A DNA stretch of 64,000 bases, taken from positions 1-64,000 of the forward strand of contig UQNC01000002.1 in assembly GCA_900542175.1 (NCBI GenBank), given 5' to 3'. The notes beneath the pieces were generated by a model. It was not told where the DNA came from. It made no database searches and was given only the letters and a program-made list of their open reading frames with translations. This stretch comes from an uncultured Collinsella sp. (GTDB taxonomy: Bacteria; Actinomycetota; Coriobacteriia; Coriobacteriales; Coriobacteriaceae). Numbering within the stretch: position 1 is the first letter of the stretch; every line of letters begins with the position of its first letter. Of this stretch, positions 44,444 through 53,470 are shown in pieces. The translations under genes and the position numbers were made by a program.

Positions 44444-45862
44444 ATGGCCTACGACGCCAAGAAAATCTATTACCGCTTCGATGACCACTTGAGCCGACTG
44501 GTTCTGGATTACGAAGCAAGCCGCCAGATTTCGCCTGAGAGCGAAAGCCTCTACCACGGCCTGCCGACCGACCCTTATGACGAGGGCCTGTTTGTTGAGC
44601 ACAATGTCAAGCGCGGCCTGCGCAATGCCGACGGCTCGGGCGTGGTCGCGGGCCTCACTCGCATCTCGGATGTGCACGGCTACAACAAGGTCGACGGAAA
44701 GGTCGTGCCCGATCAGGGCAAGCTCACGCTTCGCGGCTACAGCATCGAGGATCTGGTCAACAATGCCCAGGCCGAGAATCGCTACGGCTACGAGGAAGTC
44801 GCCTATCTGCTTATCACGGGTTCGCTGCCCAACAAGGAAGAGCTCGACGGCTTTTGCGAGCGCCTGGGCGCCTTTAGACATCTGAGCGACGAGTACGTCA
44901 AAGAGTTCCCTATGACCACGGTGTCGTCGAGCATCATGAACGTGCTCCAGCGCGCCGTGCTGCTGCTCTACGCCTTCGATGCCGAACCAGACGTGATCAC
45001 GCCCGAGCATGAGATCGACGTGGCTATTTCCATGCTCGCACGTCTCCCGCGCATCGCCGCCTTCGCACACATGGCCTCGATCGCCAAGCTTCGCGGCTCC
45101 GAGGTTCACGTGCCGCACCCCACGCCCGGCCTCTCCACCGCCGAGACCATCCTGCAGGTGTTGCGCGGCGGCATGGCATTCAACCGCGACGAAGCCATGC
45201 TGCTCGACGTGATGCTCATGCTGCATGCAGAGCACGGCGGCGGCAACAACTCCACGTTTGCCTGCCGCGTGCTGTCCTCCTCGGCCACCGACCCGTATTC
45301 CGCCTACGCCGCGGCTATCGGCTCGCTCAAGGGCCCGCGCCACGGTGGTGCCAATGCCAAGGTCGTGTCTATGCACGAGGACATCCGCGCGCATGTCTCC
45401 AACTGGGAGGACGAGGACGAGGTCGCGGCCTACCTGGGCAAGATCCTCGACAAGCAGGCCTTCGACGGCACGGGCCTCATCTACGGCATGGGCCACGCCG
45501 TCTATACGCTCAGCGACCCGCGCGCCGAGGTCTGCCGTCGTTACGCGCGCACACTTGCCAACAAGAAGAACCTGGGCGATGAGTTCGCGCTCATCGAGCG
45601 CATCGAGCACCTGGCACCCCAGGTCATGCGCGACCACGGCATGACCAAGCCCATCTGCGCCAACATCGACCTGTACACGGGCTTTATCTACAAGATGCTC
45701 GGCGTGCCCGAGACGCTCTTTACGCCGCTGTTCGCCGTCGCCCGCATGGCGGGCTGGTCGGCACACCGCATGGAAGAGCTCTTCTGCGCGCACCGTATCA
45801 TCCGCCCCGCCTATCGTCCGGTGATCGAGCCGCTAGAGTACAAGCCGCTCGCTGACCGCTAG
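44444..45862 (+). CDS. gltA: citrate synthase (citrate/2-methylcitrate synthase family)
   Basis: This 472-residue enzyme condenses acetyl-CoA with oxaloacetate. Catalytic-site segments are present: LHAEHGGGNNSTFACRV, GPRHGGANAKVV and GMGHAVYTLSDPRA, with the active Asp in the ANIDLYTGFIY region. The length is greater than the typical 430, with an N-terminal region of about 70 residues before the core. With gltBD in the same window it would supply the oxidative branch to 2-oxoglutarate. GAGGAG precedes the ATG. A methylcitrate role cannot be excluded. Confidence 0.9.
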   Translation: MAYDAKKIYYRFDDHLSRLVLDYEASRQISPESESLYHGLPTDPYDEGLFVEHNVKRGLRNADGSGVVAGLTRISDVHGYNKVDGKVVPDQGKLTLRGYSIEDLVNNAQAENRYGYEEVAYLLITGSLPNKEELDGFCERLGAFRHLSDEYVKEFPMTTVSSSIMNVLQRAVLLLYAFDAEPDVITPEHEIDVAISMLARLPRIAAFAHMASIAKLRGSEVHVPHPTPGLSTAETILQVLRGGMAFNRDEAMLLDVMLMLHAEHGGGNNSTFACRVLSSSATDPYSAYAAAIGSLKGPRHGGANAKVVSMHEDIRAHVSNWEDEDEVAAYLGKILDKQAFDGTGLIYGMGHAVYTLSDPRAEVCRRYARTLANKKNLGDEFALIERIEHLAPQVMRDHGMTKPICANIDLYTGFIYKMLGVPETLFTPLFAVARMAGWSAHRMEELFCAHRIIRPAYRPVIEPLEYKPLADR

Positions 45863-45884
45863 GACGCGGACCGTTATAGAACTC

Positions 45885-45924
45885 GAGCGTGGCCAGGGCA
45901 TCGCCGCCCTCGGCCACGCTTTTT
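45885..45924 (+). terminator. intrinsic terminator after gltA
   Basis: AGCGTGGCC(GAGGGC) / GCCCTCGGCCACGCT arms followed by TTTTT. Confidence 0.82.
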
Positions 45925-45949
45925 ATGCCAGCAGAAAGGGCTGCATCAA

Positions 45950-46792
45950 ATGATTGTGTTTTCCGATATGGATGGAACGCTGCTGACGAGTGATAAGCAG
46001 ATGAGCGACGCCACCTGGGCGATGCTCGAAGAGCTTGCGCGCCGCGGTATTGAGTTTGTGCCCTGCACAGGCCGTCCACTGTCAGGCGTCTTTGAGCCCA
46101 TCCTCGCCCATCCCGCCGTGCACTACGCGGTCTGCGCCAATGGTGCCAGCGTCTGGCAGCTCGACGACGATACGCCCACCGATGCCTCACGTGCTACGCG
46201 CATTTTGAGCCGACCGCTCGACCGCGCCATCGCCCACCACGTCCATAGCATTGCCACCGGCCATGACGTCACCTTCGATATCTTCGCGGACGGGCAGTGT
46301 TTCCTCCCCCGCTCGCTCTACACGCGCCTGGACGAATTCTGCGGCGGCGATCCTCACATCGCGGCTTCGCTCAAGCGCACACGAACACCGATCGACATGG
46401 ATATCGACAGCAAGATCGACGAGGTCGAGACGCTCGAACGCATCGCCATGTACTGGCACGACCCCACCGATCGCGACGCCATCGCGGCGGCGCTCGACAC
46501 GCTCGGAGGCATTGAGGTCACGCGTTCGTACGCCATGAATATCGAGGTTATGGGCGAAGGCGCCACCAAGGGAACGGCCCTCACGTGGCTGTGTGAGCAT
46601 CTGGGCGAGCGTCTCGCCGACGCCTGGGCGTTCGGCGACAACATCAACGACATCCCCATGCTGCAGGCAGCGGGCCATGGCATGGCCATGATCAACGCCG
46701 AGCCCGAAGATCGCGAGGCCGCCGACGCCATCACCGAATACGACAACGACCACGACGGCGTCGCCCGCACCATCATGGCCGCCCTCGCCTAG
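45950..46792 (+). CDS. HAD-superfamily Cof-type phosphatase
   Basis: This 280-residue protein has the nucleophile motif FSDMDGTLLTSD (Asp 6 and 8), the Thr/Ser motif PCTGRPLSG, and the metal-binding motif AFGDNINDIPMLQAAG with the Cof cap between them. Such enzymes dephosphorylate sugar phosphates, flavin or other metabolites; the substrate is not known. It is a monocistronic gene on the plus strand. Confidence 0.85.
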   Translation: MIVFSDMDGTLLTSDKQMSDATWAMLEELARRGIEFVPCTGRPLSGVFEPILAHPAVHYAVCANGASVWQLDDDTPTDASRATRILSRPLDRAIAHHVHSIATGHDVTFDIFADGQCFLPRSLYTRLDEFCGGDPHIAASLKRTRTPIDMDIDSKIDEVETLERIAMYWHDPTDRDAIAAALDTLGGIEVTRSYAMNIEVMGEGATKGTALTWLCEHLGERLADAWAFGDNINDIPMLQAAGHGMAMINAEPEDREAADAITEYDNDHDGVARTIMAALA

Positions 46793-46860
46793 TCATTGGT
46801 CAGTCATTGGGGACGTTCTTAAACGACTAGTCACTGGGGACACTCTTCGCAAAAAGCTGC

Positions 46861-46910
46861 AAGGACTGTCCCCCACTGTCGGCAGAAAAGGAACGTCCCC
46901 ATCTGCCGGA
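46861..46910. repeat. GGAACGTCCC-type intergenic repeat, copy 2
   Basis: GGACTGTCCCCCACTGTCGG, then AGAAAAGGAACGTCCCCA, then TCTGCCGGA, parallel to the copies at 5115-5162 and 49862-49910. It ends at the stop codon of the next gene. Confidence 0.8.
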
Positions 46911-47705
46911 TTAAGCGAGGCTCTCCAGCACACGACGGAGTTCTTGCTGGACAGCGTGATCGCGGTTGCAACCCACGACGCGATCGGCCACCGCCTTGAG
47001 CGCGGGGCGCGCGTTTTCCATCGCACAGCCCGTGCCGACAAAGCGAATGATCTCGTAGTCGTTCATCGAGTCGCCAAACGCCATGACCTCGTCGCGTCCA
47101 ATGCCGTAATGCTCCGCGAGCTGCGCGATGCCCGAGGCCTTCGACACACCGGGCTGCATGGCATCGATCCAGGCATTACCCGAGGGAGCAAAAGTAAAGA
47201 GCTGACCAAGTTCGCGCTGTAGCACGTACGCACTGTCCATAACCGCACTGTCGTCGCAAAAGATACTCGCTTTGATGATATTTACGCTGGGATCGGGCAG
47301 CTCCCAAATACGCTCGGCATTGGGAAGGTCCTTATCGACCTCACGCACGAACTTGCACTCGTCATCGAGCAGGAAGGACTTGGTTCGGTCAAAGAGCGCA
47401 AGATGCAGATTGGGAAACGTCCTGACGGCTTGAGCGAGCCTTCGAATCGCCAGGTGGGAATACACCTCACGGTCTACCATCTTACCGTCGGCGTAGACTT
47501 GGGCGCCGTTAGCGGCGACAAAGTCCATCTTGTCGCGAACGGGCGCAAAGAACTCGCACAGGCGATCGTAGCGACGACCTGACGATGCGGCGAAATGCAC
47601 GCCATGCTCGTGTAGCGCCAGAATCAGTTCGTAGGTCTCGGGAGGCACCTGGCCGTTTTCGTCAAGCAGCGTGCCGTCCATATCGGATGCAATCAGTTTA
47701 AACAT
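46911..47705 (-). CDS. HAD-superfamily Cof-type phosphatase
   Basis: This 264-residue protein has motif I IASDMDGTLLDENG (Asp 8 and 10), motif II ASSGRRYDRL and motif IV AFGDSMNDYEIIRF, with a C2B-type Cof cap. It is convergent with the preceding HAD gene but is not its close copy. The Shine-Dalgarno (GAAGGGAG) lies inside the right arm of the hairpin 47711-47772, so its translation may be controlled by folding of the leader. The substrate is unknown. Confidence 0.85.
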   Translation of the reverse strand: MFKLIASDMDGTLLDENGQVPPETYELILALHEHGVHFAASSGRRYDRLCEFFAPVRDKMDFVAANGAQVYADGKMVDREVYSHLAIRRLAQAVRTFPNLHLALFDRTKSFLLDDECKFVREVDKDLPNAERIWELPDPSVNIIKASIFCDDSAVMDSAYVLQRELGQLFTFAPSGNAWIDAMQPGVSKASGIAQLAEHYGIGRDEVMAFGDSMNDYEIIRFVGTGCAMENARPALKAVADRVVGCNRDHAVQQELRRVLESLA

Positions 47706-47710
47706 AGAAA

Positions 47711-47772
47711 AGCTCCCTTCGGGCTTGTTGGAATCGAACGTGCATCCGATTCCAACGTACCCAAAGGGAGCT
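47711..47772 (-). promoter_or_regulatory. leader hairpin covering the ribosome site of the HAD gene
   Basis: AGCTCCCTT...TTGGAATCG / CGATTCCAA...AAGGGAGCT, a 62-base inverted repeat. Its proximal arm contains the AGGGAG ribosome site of the gene starting at 47705. Confidence 0.6.
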
Positions 47773-47876
47773 CAAATAAGACTCCGCGGGCGTAAACGTT
47801 ACAAGGACCTGGCAAATAGCTCACACATGCCAGAGGTCTCACGGTCGCGGCGTCAGGCGACACGCCACCCCGATGA

Positions 47877-49697
47877 CTAGTCGGCGTAGGTGAAGGTTGT
47901 AACGTCGAACATGCCCTCGGGGCGGATGCGGAGCGTCGGGATAACCGGCAGGGGCAGGAAGATGATGCCCATGATGGGGTCGAGCGGCGGCTCAATACCC
48001 ATGGCGCGTGCCTTGACCATAAAGTCGTCGTGCTGCGCGGCAACGTCCTCGGCCGTGCCTTCGCTCATAAGGCCACCGAGCGCCAGCGGAATGCGCGCCA
48101 CGACCTCGCCGTTACGCACCAGCACGTGGCCGCCCTGGCCCACGGCCTCAACGGCAGCCATCATATCGGCCGCGTTGTCGCCCACCACGCACACGTTGTG
48201 CGAGTCGTGGCCGATCGTCGAGGCGATGGCACCGCCCGTAATGGTAAAGCCACGCACCCAGCCGCGACCAATGTGCTTGCCAACAAGACCCAGGCCCGCA
48301 GGGCCATCACCGTCGGCCCCCTCGGCCTGCAGTGACAAGCCGCGGCCGTGGCGCTCGATCAGCATAATGCGGCGCAGGCCCTCGGCATTCTCGGGACGAG
48401 CCATGCCCGTGATGGCCTTGCCCGGCACCACGTCGATCACGGCCTCGCCCGGCTTAAAGGCATAGTCGAACACGTCAAGCGATAGCTTCGGCAGCTTAAC
48501 GGAAGCACGCAGCTCATCGGCAAGGGCCGCAACCTCGGCCATCTCGGGTGCGATCTCGCCCACAAAGGTGCCGTCCTGCGCCACCAGAGCACCGGCGGCA
48601 TATACGCGATGCGGAGCCGTGGCAAACGTCAGGTCGTTGAGTACCAGCAGGTCGGCACGCTTGCCCGGGGCGATGGCGCCACGCAGCTCGTGCGGGTCGC
48701 GGCAACCGTGGTCCAGGCCAAACGCCTCGGCCGTGGAGAGGGACGCCATAGAGATGGCAACCACGGGGTCGATACCGGCCTCGATAGCCACGCGACAGGC
48801 ATTGTCGATCATGCCGGTCGCAAGCGCATCGGAAGGGGCGCGGTCGTCAGTCGCAAAGCAACAGCGGCGGGCGCGCGCGGGATTCTCCAGCAGCATCGGC
48901 GACAGGTTGGCCAGGTCATGGCTGCAGGTGCCCTCGCGCAGCATCACGTACATGCCACGAGACAGCTTGTCGAGCGCCTCCTCGGGAATCGTCGACTCAT
49001 GGTCGGCGATAATGCCCGCCGCGGCATAGGCATTGAGGTCCTTGCCGGCAACGAGCGGCGCATGGCCGTCGACCTGCTTGGACGGCGTCTGGTTGGCAGC
49101 ATCGATGCGAGCACAGGTCTCAGGATCGGCCATAAAGACACCCGGCAGGTTCATCATCTCGCCCAGGCCAAAAACGTCGCCCGGATGCTCGGCAAAAAAC
49201 GCCTGCATGTCAGCGGCGGTAATCACAGCGCCCGCTTGCTCATCGGGCAGCGCGGGCACGCACGAAGGCATCATGTACTTGATGGAGATGGGTGTACGGC
49301 GGCCGTCCTCAATCATAAAGCGCAAGCCATCGAGACCGGCAACATTGGCAATCTCGTGGCTGTCGGCAATAGCGGTGGTGGTACCGCGCGTCGCCGCCAT
49401 GCGTGCATACTCGGCAGGGCGGATGTTCGAAGACTCGATATGCAGATGCCCGTCAATAAAACCGGGGGCAAGATAGCGGCCCTGGCAATCGATGACCTCG
49501 GCAGCCTCATACGTACCGGCGGCATCGTCGCGACCGTCGTAGAGCACGCCGACGACCACACCGTCCTTGACGGCAACGCTACCGGGCGCCACGCGCTGAC
49601 CGTACACGTCGACAATCTGCGCATTGGTAAACAGCGTGTCGACGGGCACGCGGCCCTCGGCGGCCTCGATCACAGACCTCATGACCTCAACGGACAT
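47877..49697 (-). CDS. ade: adenine deaminase
   Basis: This 606-residue Mn/Fe amidohydrolase converts adenine to hypoxanthine and ammonia in purine salvage. It has the HxH metal motif in APGFIDGHLHIESSNIRP, the motif GTTTAIADSHEIANV, the catalytic Asp in CFATDDRAPSDAL, and the family-specific C-terminal domain (GFTITGGAIASTIGHDSHN, PLDPIMGIIFLPLPVIPTLR). The start 49697 is chosen because AAAGGAGAAGGT precedes it; the longer frame runs into repeat sequence. No guanine deaminase or xanthine permease is next to it. Confidence 0.93.
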   Translation of the reverse strand: MSVEVMRSVIEAAEGRVPVDTLFTNAQIVDVYGQRVAPGSVAVKDGVVVGVLYDGRDDAAGTYEAAEVIDCQGRYLAPGFIDGHLHIESSNIRPAEYARMAATRGTTTAIADSHEIANVAGLDGLRFMIEDGRRTPISIKYMMPSCVPALPDEQAGAVITAADMQAFFAEHPGDVFGLGEMMNLPGVFMADPETCARIDAANQTPSKQVDGHAPLVAGKDLNAYAAAGIIADHESTIPEEALDKLSRGMYVMLREGTCSHDLANLSPMLLENPARARRCCFATDDRAPSDALATGMIDNACRVAIEAGIDPVVAISMASLSTAEAFGLDHGCRDPHELRGAIAPGKRADLLVLNDLTFATAPHRVYAAGALVAQDGTFVGEIAPEMAEVAALADELRASVKLPKLSLDVFDYAFKPGEAVIDVVPGKAITGMARPENAEGLRRIMLIERHGRGLSLQAEGADGDGPAGLGLVGKHIGRGWVRGFTITGGAIASTIGHDSHNVCVVGDNAADMMAAVEAVGQGGHVLVRNGEVVARIPLALGGLMSEGTAEDVAAQHDDFMVKARAMGIEPPLDPIMGIIFLPLPVIPTLRIRPEGMFDVTTFTYAD

Positions 49698-49861
49698 ACC
49701 TTCTCCTTTAACCGTAGAAAACAGCTGCGGAGCGGACAGGCCTTCACCGCAGCAAGACAATAGCCATTGTATGCCCAAACGATGGGTCGGGAATACACCC
49801 CCTCCGCTTAACGGCACACGCCGCTTGGCGCAATGAGGGCAGGTTGCTTTGTACCAATGAC

Positions 49862-49910
49862 AAGGAGTGTCCCAAAGTGCCGGCACAAAAGGAACGTCCC
49901 CAAGTGCCAA
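49862..49910. repeat. GGAACGTCCC-type intergenic repeat, copy 3
   Basis: AAGGAGTGTCCCAAAGTGCC, then GGCACAAAAGGAACGTCCCC. It shares order and spacing with the copies at 5115 and 46861. Confidence 0.8.
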
Positions 49911-49975
49911 CAACGGCAGCGCCGATGTTTTGGCAACGACAGCGAGCGAATCGTATTTGGTAAAACCGCGTAACT

Positions 49976-50012
49976 AAACAAGGCCGCAGTCGGGAATCCC
50001 GGCTGCGGCCTT
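49976..50012 (-). terminator. intrinsic terminator of tyrS
   Basis: AAGGCCGCAGCCGGG/CCGACTGCGGCCTT arms, then TTGTTT on the minus strand. Confidence 0.85.
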
Positions 50013-50040
50013 GTTGCAACTTGTAAGGTCAACTCACTCG

Positions 50041-51252
50041 TTAAATCAACTTGAAGCCCTTGCGCTTGCCTATGGAGAGGGTGTCGCCCAGCTTGAGGGC
50101 GCTCGGGTCGATGTTGTAGCTCTTGGGAGCCACGGCCTTGCCGTTGATCTTGACGCCGCCGCCGTCGATGTCGCGACGGGCCTGGCCGGCGCTGGCCGAA
50201 AGACCCAGGTCCTTGAGCAAGCCAGCGAGGTAGATCTGGCCCTCGTCGTTGACAGTCAGCTCGACATGTTTCTCGGGGAAGTCGGCAAGCTGGCCCTCCT
50301 TGAACACACGGTCGAACTCGGCCTGGGCCTCGTCGCCGGCGCCGGCGCCGTGGTAGGTATCGCACAGGTCGCGGCCCAGAGCGCGCTTGAGCTCGTAGGG
50401 GTCGGCGGAACCGTCGGCCAGGGCGGCGTCGATCTTATCGACCTCGGCCGGGGCGAGCGAGCTCGCCAGACGATAGTACTTGCCGATCATCTCGTCGGGG
50501 ATGGACATGGTCTTGCCGAACATATCCTTGGGCGCGTCGGTCAGGCCGATGTAGTTGCCGTAGGACTTGGACATCTTGCGCACGCCGTCGGTGCCCTCAA
50601 GCAGCGGCATGGTGAGCGCGATCTGCGGCTCCATGCCCATCTTCTCCATGAGCTCGCGGCCGGCGAGCAGGTTGAAGAGCTGATCGGTGCCGCCCATCTC
50701 CACGTCAGCCTTAATCATGACCGAATCGTATGCCTGCATCACGGGATACAGGAACTCATGCAGGGCGATCGGCGTCTGAGACTGGTAGCGCTTGGTAAAG
50801 TCATCGCGCTCAAGAATACGGGCGACGGTGAACTTGGAGCACACCTGCAGCAGGCCGGCAAGGTCCATCGACAAGATCCAGTCACCGTTGTGCACGATGG
50901 TGGTCTTCTCGGGATCCAGGATCTTCATGGCCTGGCTCACGTAGGTCTCGGCATTGGCCTCGATCTGCTCCTGCGAAAGCTGCGGGCGGGTGGAATTCTT
51001 GCCCGAGGGGTCGCCGATCAGCGCGGTACCGTTGCCGATGATGAGGGTGACGTTGTGGCCCAGATCCTGGAACTGACGCATCTTGCGCAGCGGCACGGCA
51101 TGGCCAAGGTGCAGGTCGGGGCTAGTGGGGTCGACGCCGAGCTTGATGTTGAGGGGCTCGCCCTTCTCAAGCTTCTTGCGAAGGTCGGTCTCGGGGACGA
51201 TCTTCGCGGCGCCCGAGGTGATGATACGCATTTGCTCGTCAACAGACAGCAT
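50041..51252 (-). CDS. tyrS: tyrosyl-tRNA synthetase
   Basis: This 403-residue class I synthetase has the HIGH-type motif HLGH at residues 48-51 (DLHLGHAVPLRKM), the KMSKS motif in GVRKMSKSYGNYIGL, and a C-terminal S4 RNA-binding domain (about 340-400, SASAGQARRDIDGGGVKING). It resembles the shorter TyrZ-like subtype. GGAGG precedes the start 51252. No T-box leader is seen; the upstream region is only about 100 bases before the next gene. Confidence 0.95.
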   Translation of the reverse strand: MLSVDEQMRIITSGAAKIVPETDLRKKLEKGEPLNIKLGVDPTSPDLHLGHAVPLRKMRQFQDLGHNVTLIIGNGTALIGDPSGKNSTRPQLSQEQIEANAETYVSQAMKILDPEKTTIVHNGDWILSMDLAGLLQVCSKFTVARILERDDFTKRYQSQTPIALHEFLYPVMQAYDSVMIKADVEMGGTDQLFNLLAGRELMEKMGMEPQIALTMPLLEGTDGVRKMSKSYGNYIGLTDAPKDMFGKTMSIPDEMIGKYYRLASSLAPAEVDKIDAALADGSADPYELKRALGRDLCDTYHGAGAGDEAQAEFDRVFKEGQLADFPEKHVELTVNDEGQIYLAGLLKDLGLSASAGQARRDIDGGGVKINGKAVAPKSYNIDPSALKLGDTLSIGKRKGFKLI

Positions 51253-51349
51253 TGGGTATCCTCCTTTTGCCATAGCACCCTCACCGGATACGGCGGTGCT
51301 GGAAGTTCATAAACTCTCTTATGATAACCAAAACGGCGCGGCCGAACAC

Positions 51350-53308
51350 CTACGACAGGAAAATCCTCGTCCTGCCGCACGCATCAACGGCGACCGGCAG
51401 GCGCATGCCGTCGCGCTCGACCAAATATCGTGTTTGCTGACGGCGCGAGCAGTCACGGCAACGAACCTGCCCTGTTGCATCCTTGGCGCAGGCACCCTCG
51501 GCGGTCAGCAGGCAGTGCTCGCACACCATAAGCTCGGGACGGTCGGCGTCGACCGGACCCAAGACGCCGGGTTCAGCAGCCAGTTCGGCAATACGCTCCG
51601 CATCATTGCCGAGCAACTCGGCCGGCAAGCACACCCGCCCCGCACCGAGTCCGCGCAGCCAGGTAAGCGTGGCCCGATTCGCGCAGAACACCGGCGCCGC
51701 CACGTCAAACGCCACGCCCAGCTCGCGAGCGATCACCACCTGTCCTAGGTTGCGGCAGACGACGCGCCCGGCACGCTGCATCAGTGAGCGGGTCCGGTCA
51801 GCGTCACCCGTGCGGCACACCTCGTCCAGCACCACAACGGCGTCGGACAAATCGAGCTCTCCGCGCGGGTCGGCATCCATCAGCTGCCAAGCAAAAACCA
51901 TGCGAGCGGAAACCGCGCACTCCACCAACTCCGTCGACGCACCGCCATCCACCACAACATCCTCAAAGGGCAGTACCTCAACGGCACGTGCAACGGGCGC
52001 AATCGCATCCGTCTCGGCCCGCATGCGCTCCAACACCGCCGCCGTCTGATCCAGCACGCCGGCGCTGCGAATCAGGTATACCTCACAGCCCGTGTCCACC
52101 TTACGTTTGCAATGCACGACGACGCGCTTCCCCGCTGCGGCACCCACGGGGCAAGGCACCTGTGGCCAGCGCTTGGGCACATCGGGACGCGCGTCGGCAC
52201 CCGGGTAAAATCGGATTTCGAGCGTATCGCCCGCCGCCACGGCGGCATCAAGCTCAACCGTCACCTCTTCGTGGCCCACAGCGACCAAGCGCCCCACGCG
52301 CACGCCCTGGTTAATTGCACGCTCAAAGCTCATCAGCTCGGCACCCGAACGCCCTCGCAGGTACGCATCGGTAAACCCACGGTTAAACGACCTTCCCAGC
52401 TCGCGCTCAAGCTCTTCCACGGCACCGGGGTCCCACGCGCCGTCGCGCAGCATATCGAGCGCCCGGCGCCAAACCCGCACCACGTTGAATACGTAATCGG
52501 GGTTCTTCATACGCCCCTCGATCTTGAGCGACGCAACGCCGGCGTCTACAAGCTCGGGCAGATGCGCAATACCCAGATAGTCATGCGGACACAGCAGACG
52601 ATCCCCCTCGACGGCGACAACGCTCTGTCCCGCCTCGTCCACTAGGTCGTACGCCAGACGGCACGGCTGTGTGCAGTCGCCGCGCATTGCCGAGCGCCCA
52701 CGCCGCAGGGCCGAGAACTCGCACGCCCCCGAATAGCCGATGCAAATCGCACCGTGGCAGAATACCTCGATGGGCACGCCCGTGGCACAGAGCGCCGCAA
52801 TCTCGTCGACCGTCAGCTCGCGCGCCGTCGTCACGCGCTCGACCCCCAGCTCATCGGCGGCAAGCCGCACGGCGCCTTCGCTGTGAACGCCCGCCTGCGT
52901 AGACAGGTGAACCTCGACCCCGGGAATCGCCGCGCGCAGTGCGCAGGCCAGCCCGGCATCGGCGACAATCAGAGCATCGGCGCCCAGCTCCAGTGCATGA
53001 GCTCCCAACGCCACCGCGTCGGACAACTCATCGTCAAACACGAACACGTTGAGCGTCACGTACACACGCACGCCATGGGCATGCGCCACGGCGCAGCCGC
53101 GCGCAAACTCGTCATCCGTAAAGCCGTGGGCGCTCACACGGGCGTTAAAGCCGCCCAACCCCGCATAGATGGCATCGGTACCCGCGGCGATAGCCGCAAG
53201 CATCTGATCGAGTCCGCCCGCCGGCGCCAGCAGCTCGGGCAGCGCCGCACTGACAACATCCAATCCAGTCTCGTATTGTCCGCTCGGCCCCATCGCCCGA
53301 ATCGCCAT
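51350..53308 (-). CDS. peptidase U32-family protein, RlhA-like (RNA hydroxylation)
   Basis: This 652-residue protein has the U32 core ELLAPAGGLDQMLAAIAAGT and LKIEGRMKNPDYV. Its Cys motif EVFCHGAICIGYSGACEFS, followed by RGDCTQPCRLAY, can bind an Fe-S cluster. A C-terminal extension ends with a Cys pattern near CEHCLLTAEGAC and CRDCSRR. The length equals that of E. coli RlhA (23S rRNA C2501 hydroxylation) rather than the shorter tRNA hydroxylase TrhP. It was long called a collagenase-like protease. The start 53308 follows AAGGAGTTTGTCG. RNA target not certain. Confidence 0.82.
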   Translation of the reverse strand: MAIRAMGPSGQYETGLDVVSAALPELLAPAGGLDQMLAAIAAGTDAIYAGLGGFNARVSAHGFTDDEFARGCAVAHAHGVRVYVTLNVFVFDDELSDAVALGAHALELGADALIVADAGLACALRAAIPGVEVHLSTQAGVHSEGAVRLAADELGVERVTTARELTVDEIAALCATGVPIEVFCHGAICIGYSGACEFSALRRGRSAMRGDCTQPCRLAYDLVDEAGQSVVAVEGDRLLCPHDYLGIAHLPELVDAGVASLKIEGRMKNPDYVFNVVRVWRRALDMLRDGAWDPGAVEELERELGRSFNRGFTDAYLRGRSGAELMSFERAINQGVRVGRLVAVGHEEVTVELDAAVAAGDTLEIRFYPGADARPDVPKRWPQVPCPVGAAAGKRVVVHCKRKVDTGCEVYLIRSAGVLDQTAAVLERMRAETDAIAPVARAVEVLPFEDVVVDGGASTELVECAVSARMVFAWQLMDADPRGELDLSDAVVVLDEVCRTGDADRTRSLMQRAGRVVCRNLGQVVIARELGVAFDVAAPVFCANRATLTWLRGLGAGRVCLPAELLGNDAERIAELAAEPGVLGPVDADRPELMVCEHCLLTAEGACAKDATGQVRCRDCSRRQQTRYLVERDGMRLPVAVDACGRTRIFLS

Positions 53309-53470
53309 CGACAAACTCCTTACCAAGGTATGCATTCACTCTGAAAAATGCCGTCATCCAGCATACACGAGGCCTCGCGCGCCCCGTTTGGTTTATCGTG
53401 TAATAACTTATGTCCATCCTGCCCCGACGGCACATCCACCGTCCGGCACGACATACCTGGAGGTCAATAT

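Larger units (their letters stand above)
49698..50040. other. 343-base intergenic region ade / tyrS
   Basis: It contains the third GGAACGTCCC repeat (49862-49910) and the tyrS terminator. No gene is seen. Confidence 0.6.

Noticed and set aside
51253..51349. T-box leader upstream of tyrS
   Set aside because: Only about 100 bases separate tyrS from the next gene and no T-box core sequence or antiterminator is visible.
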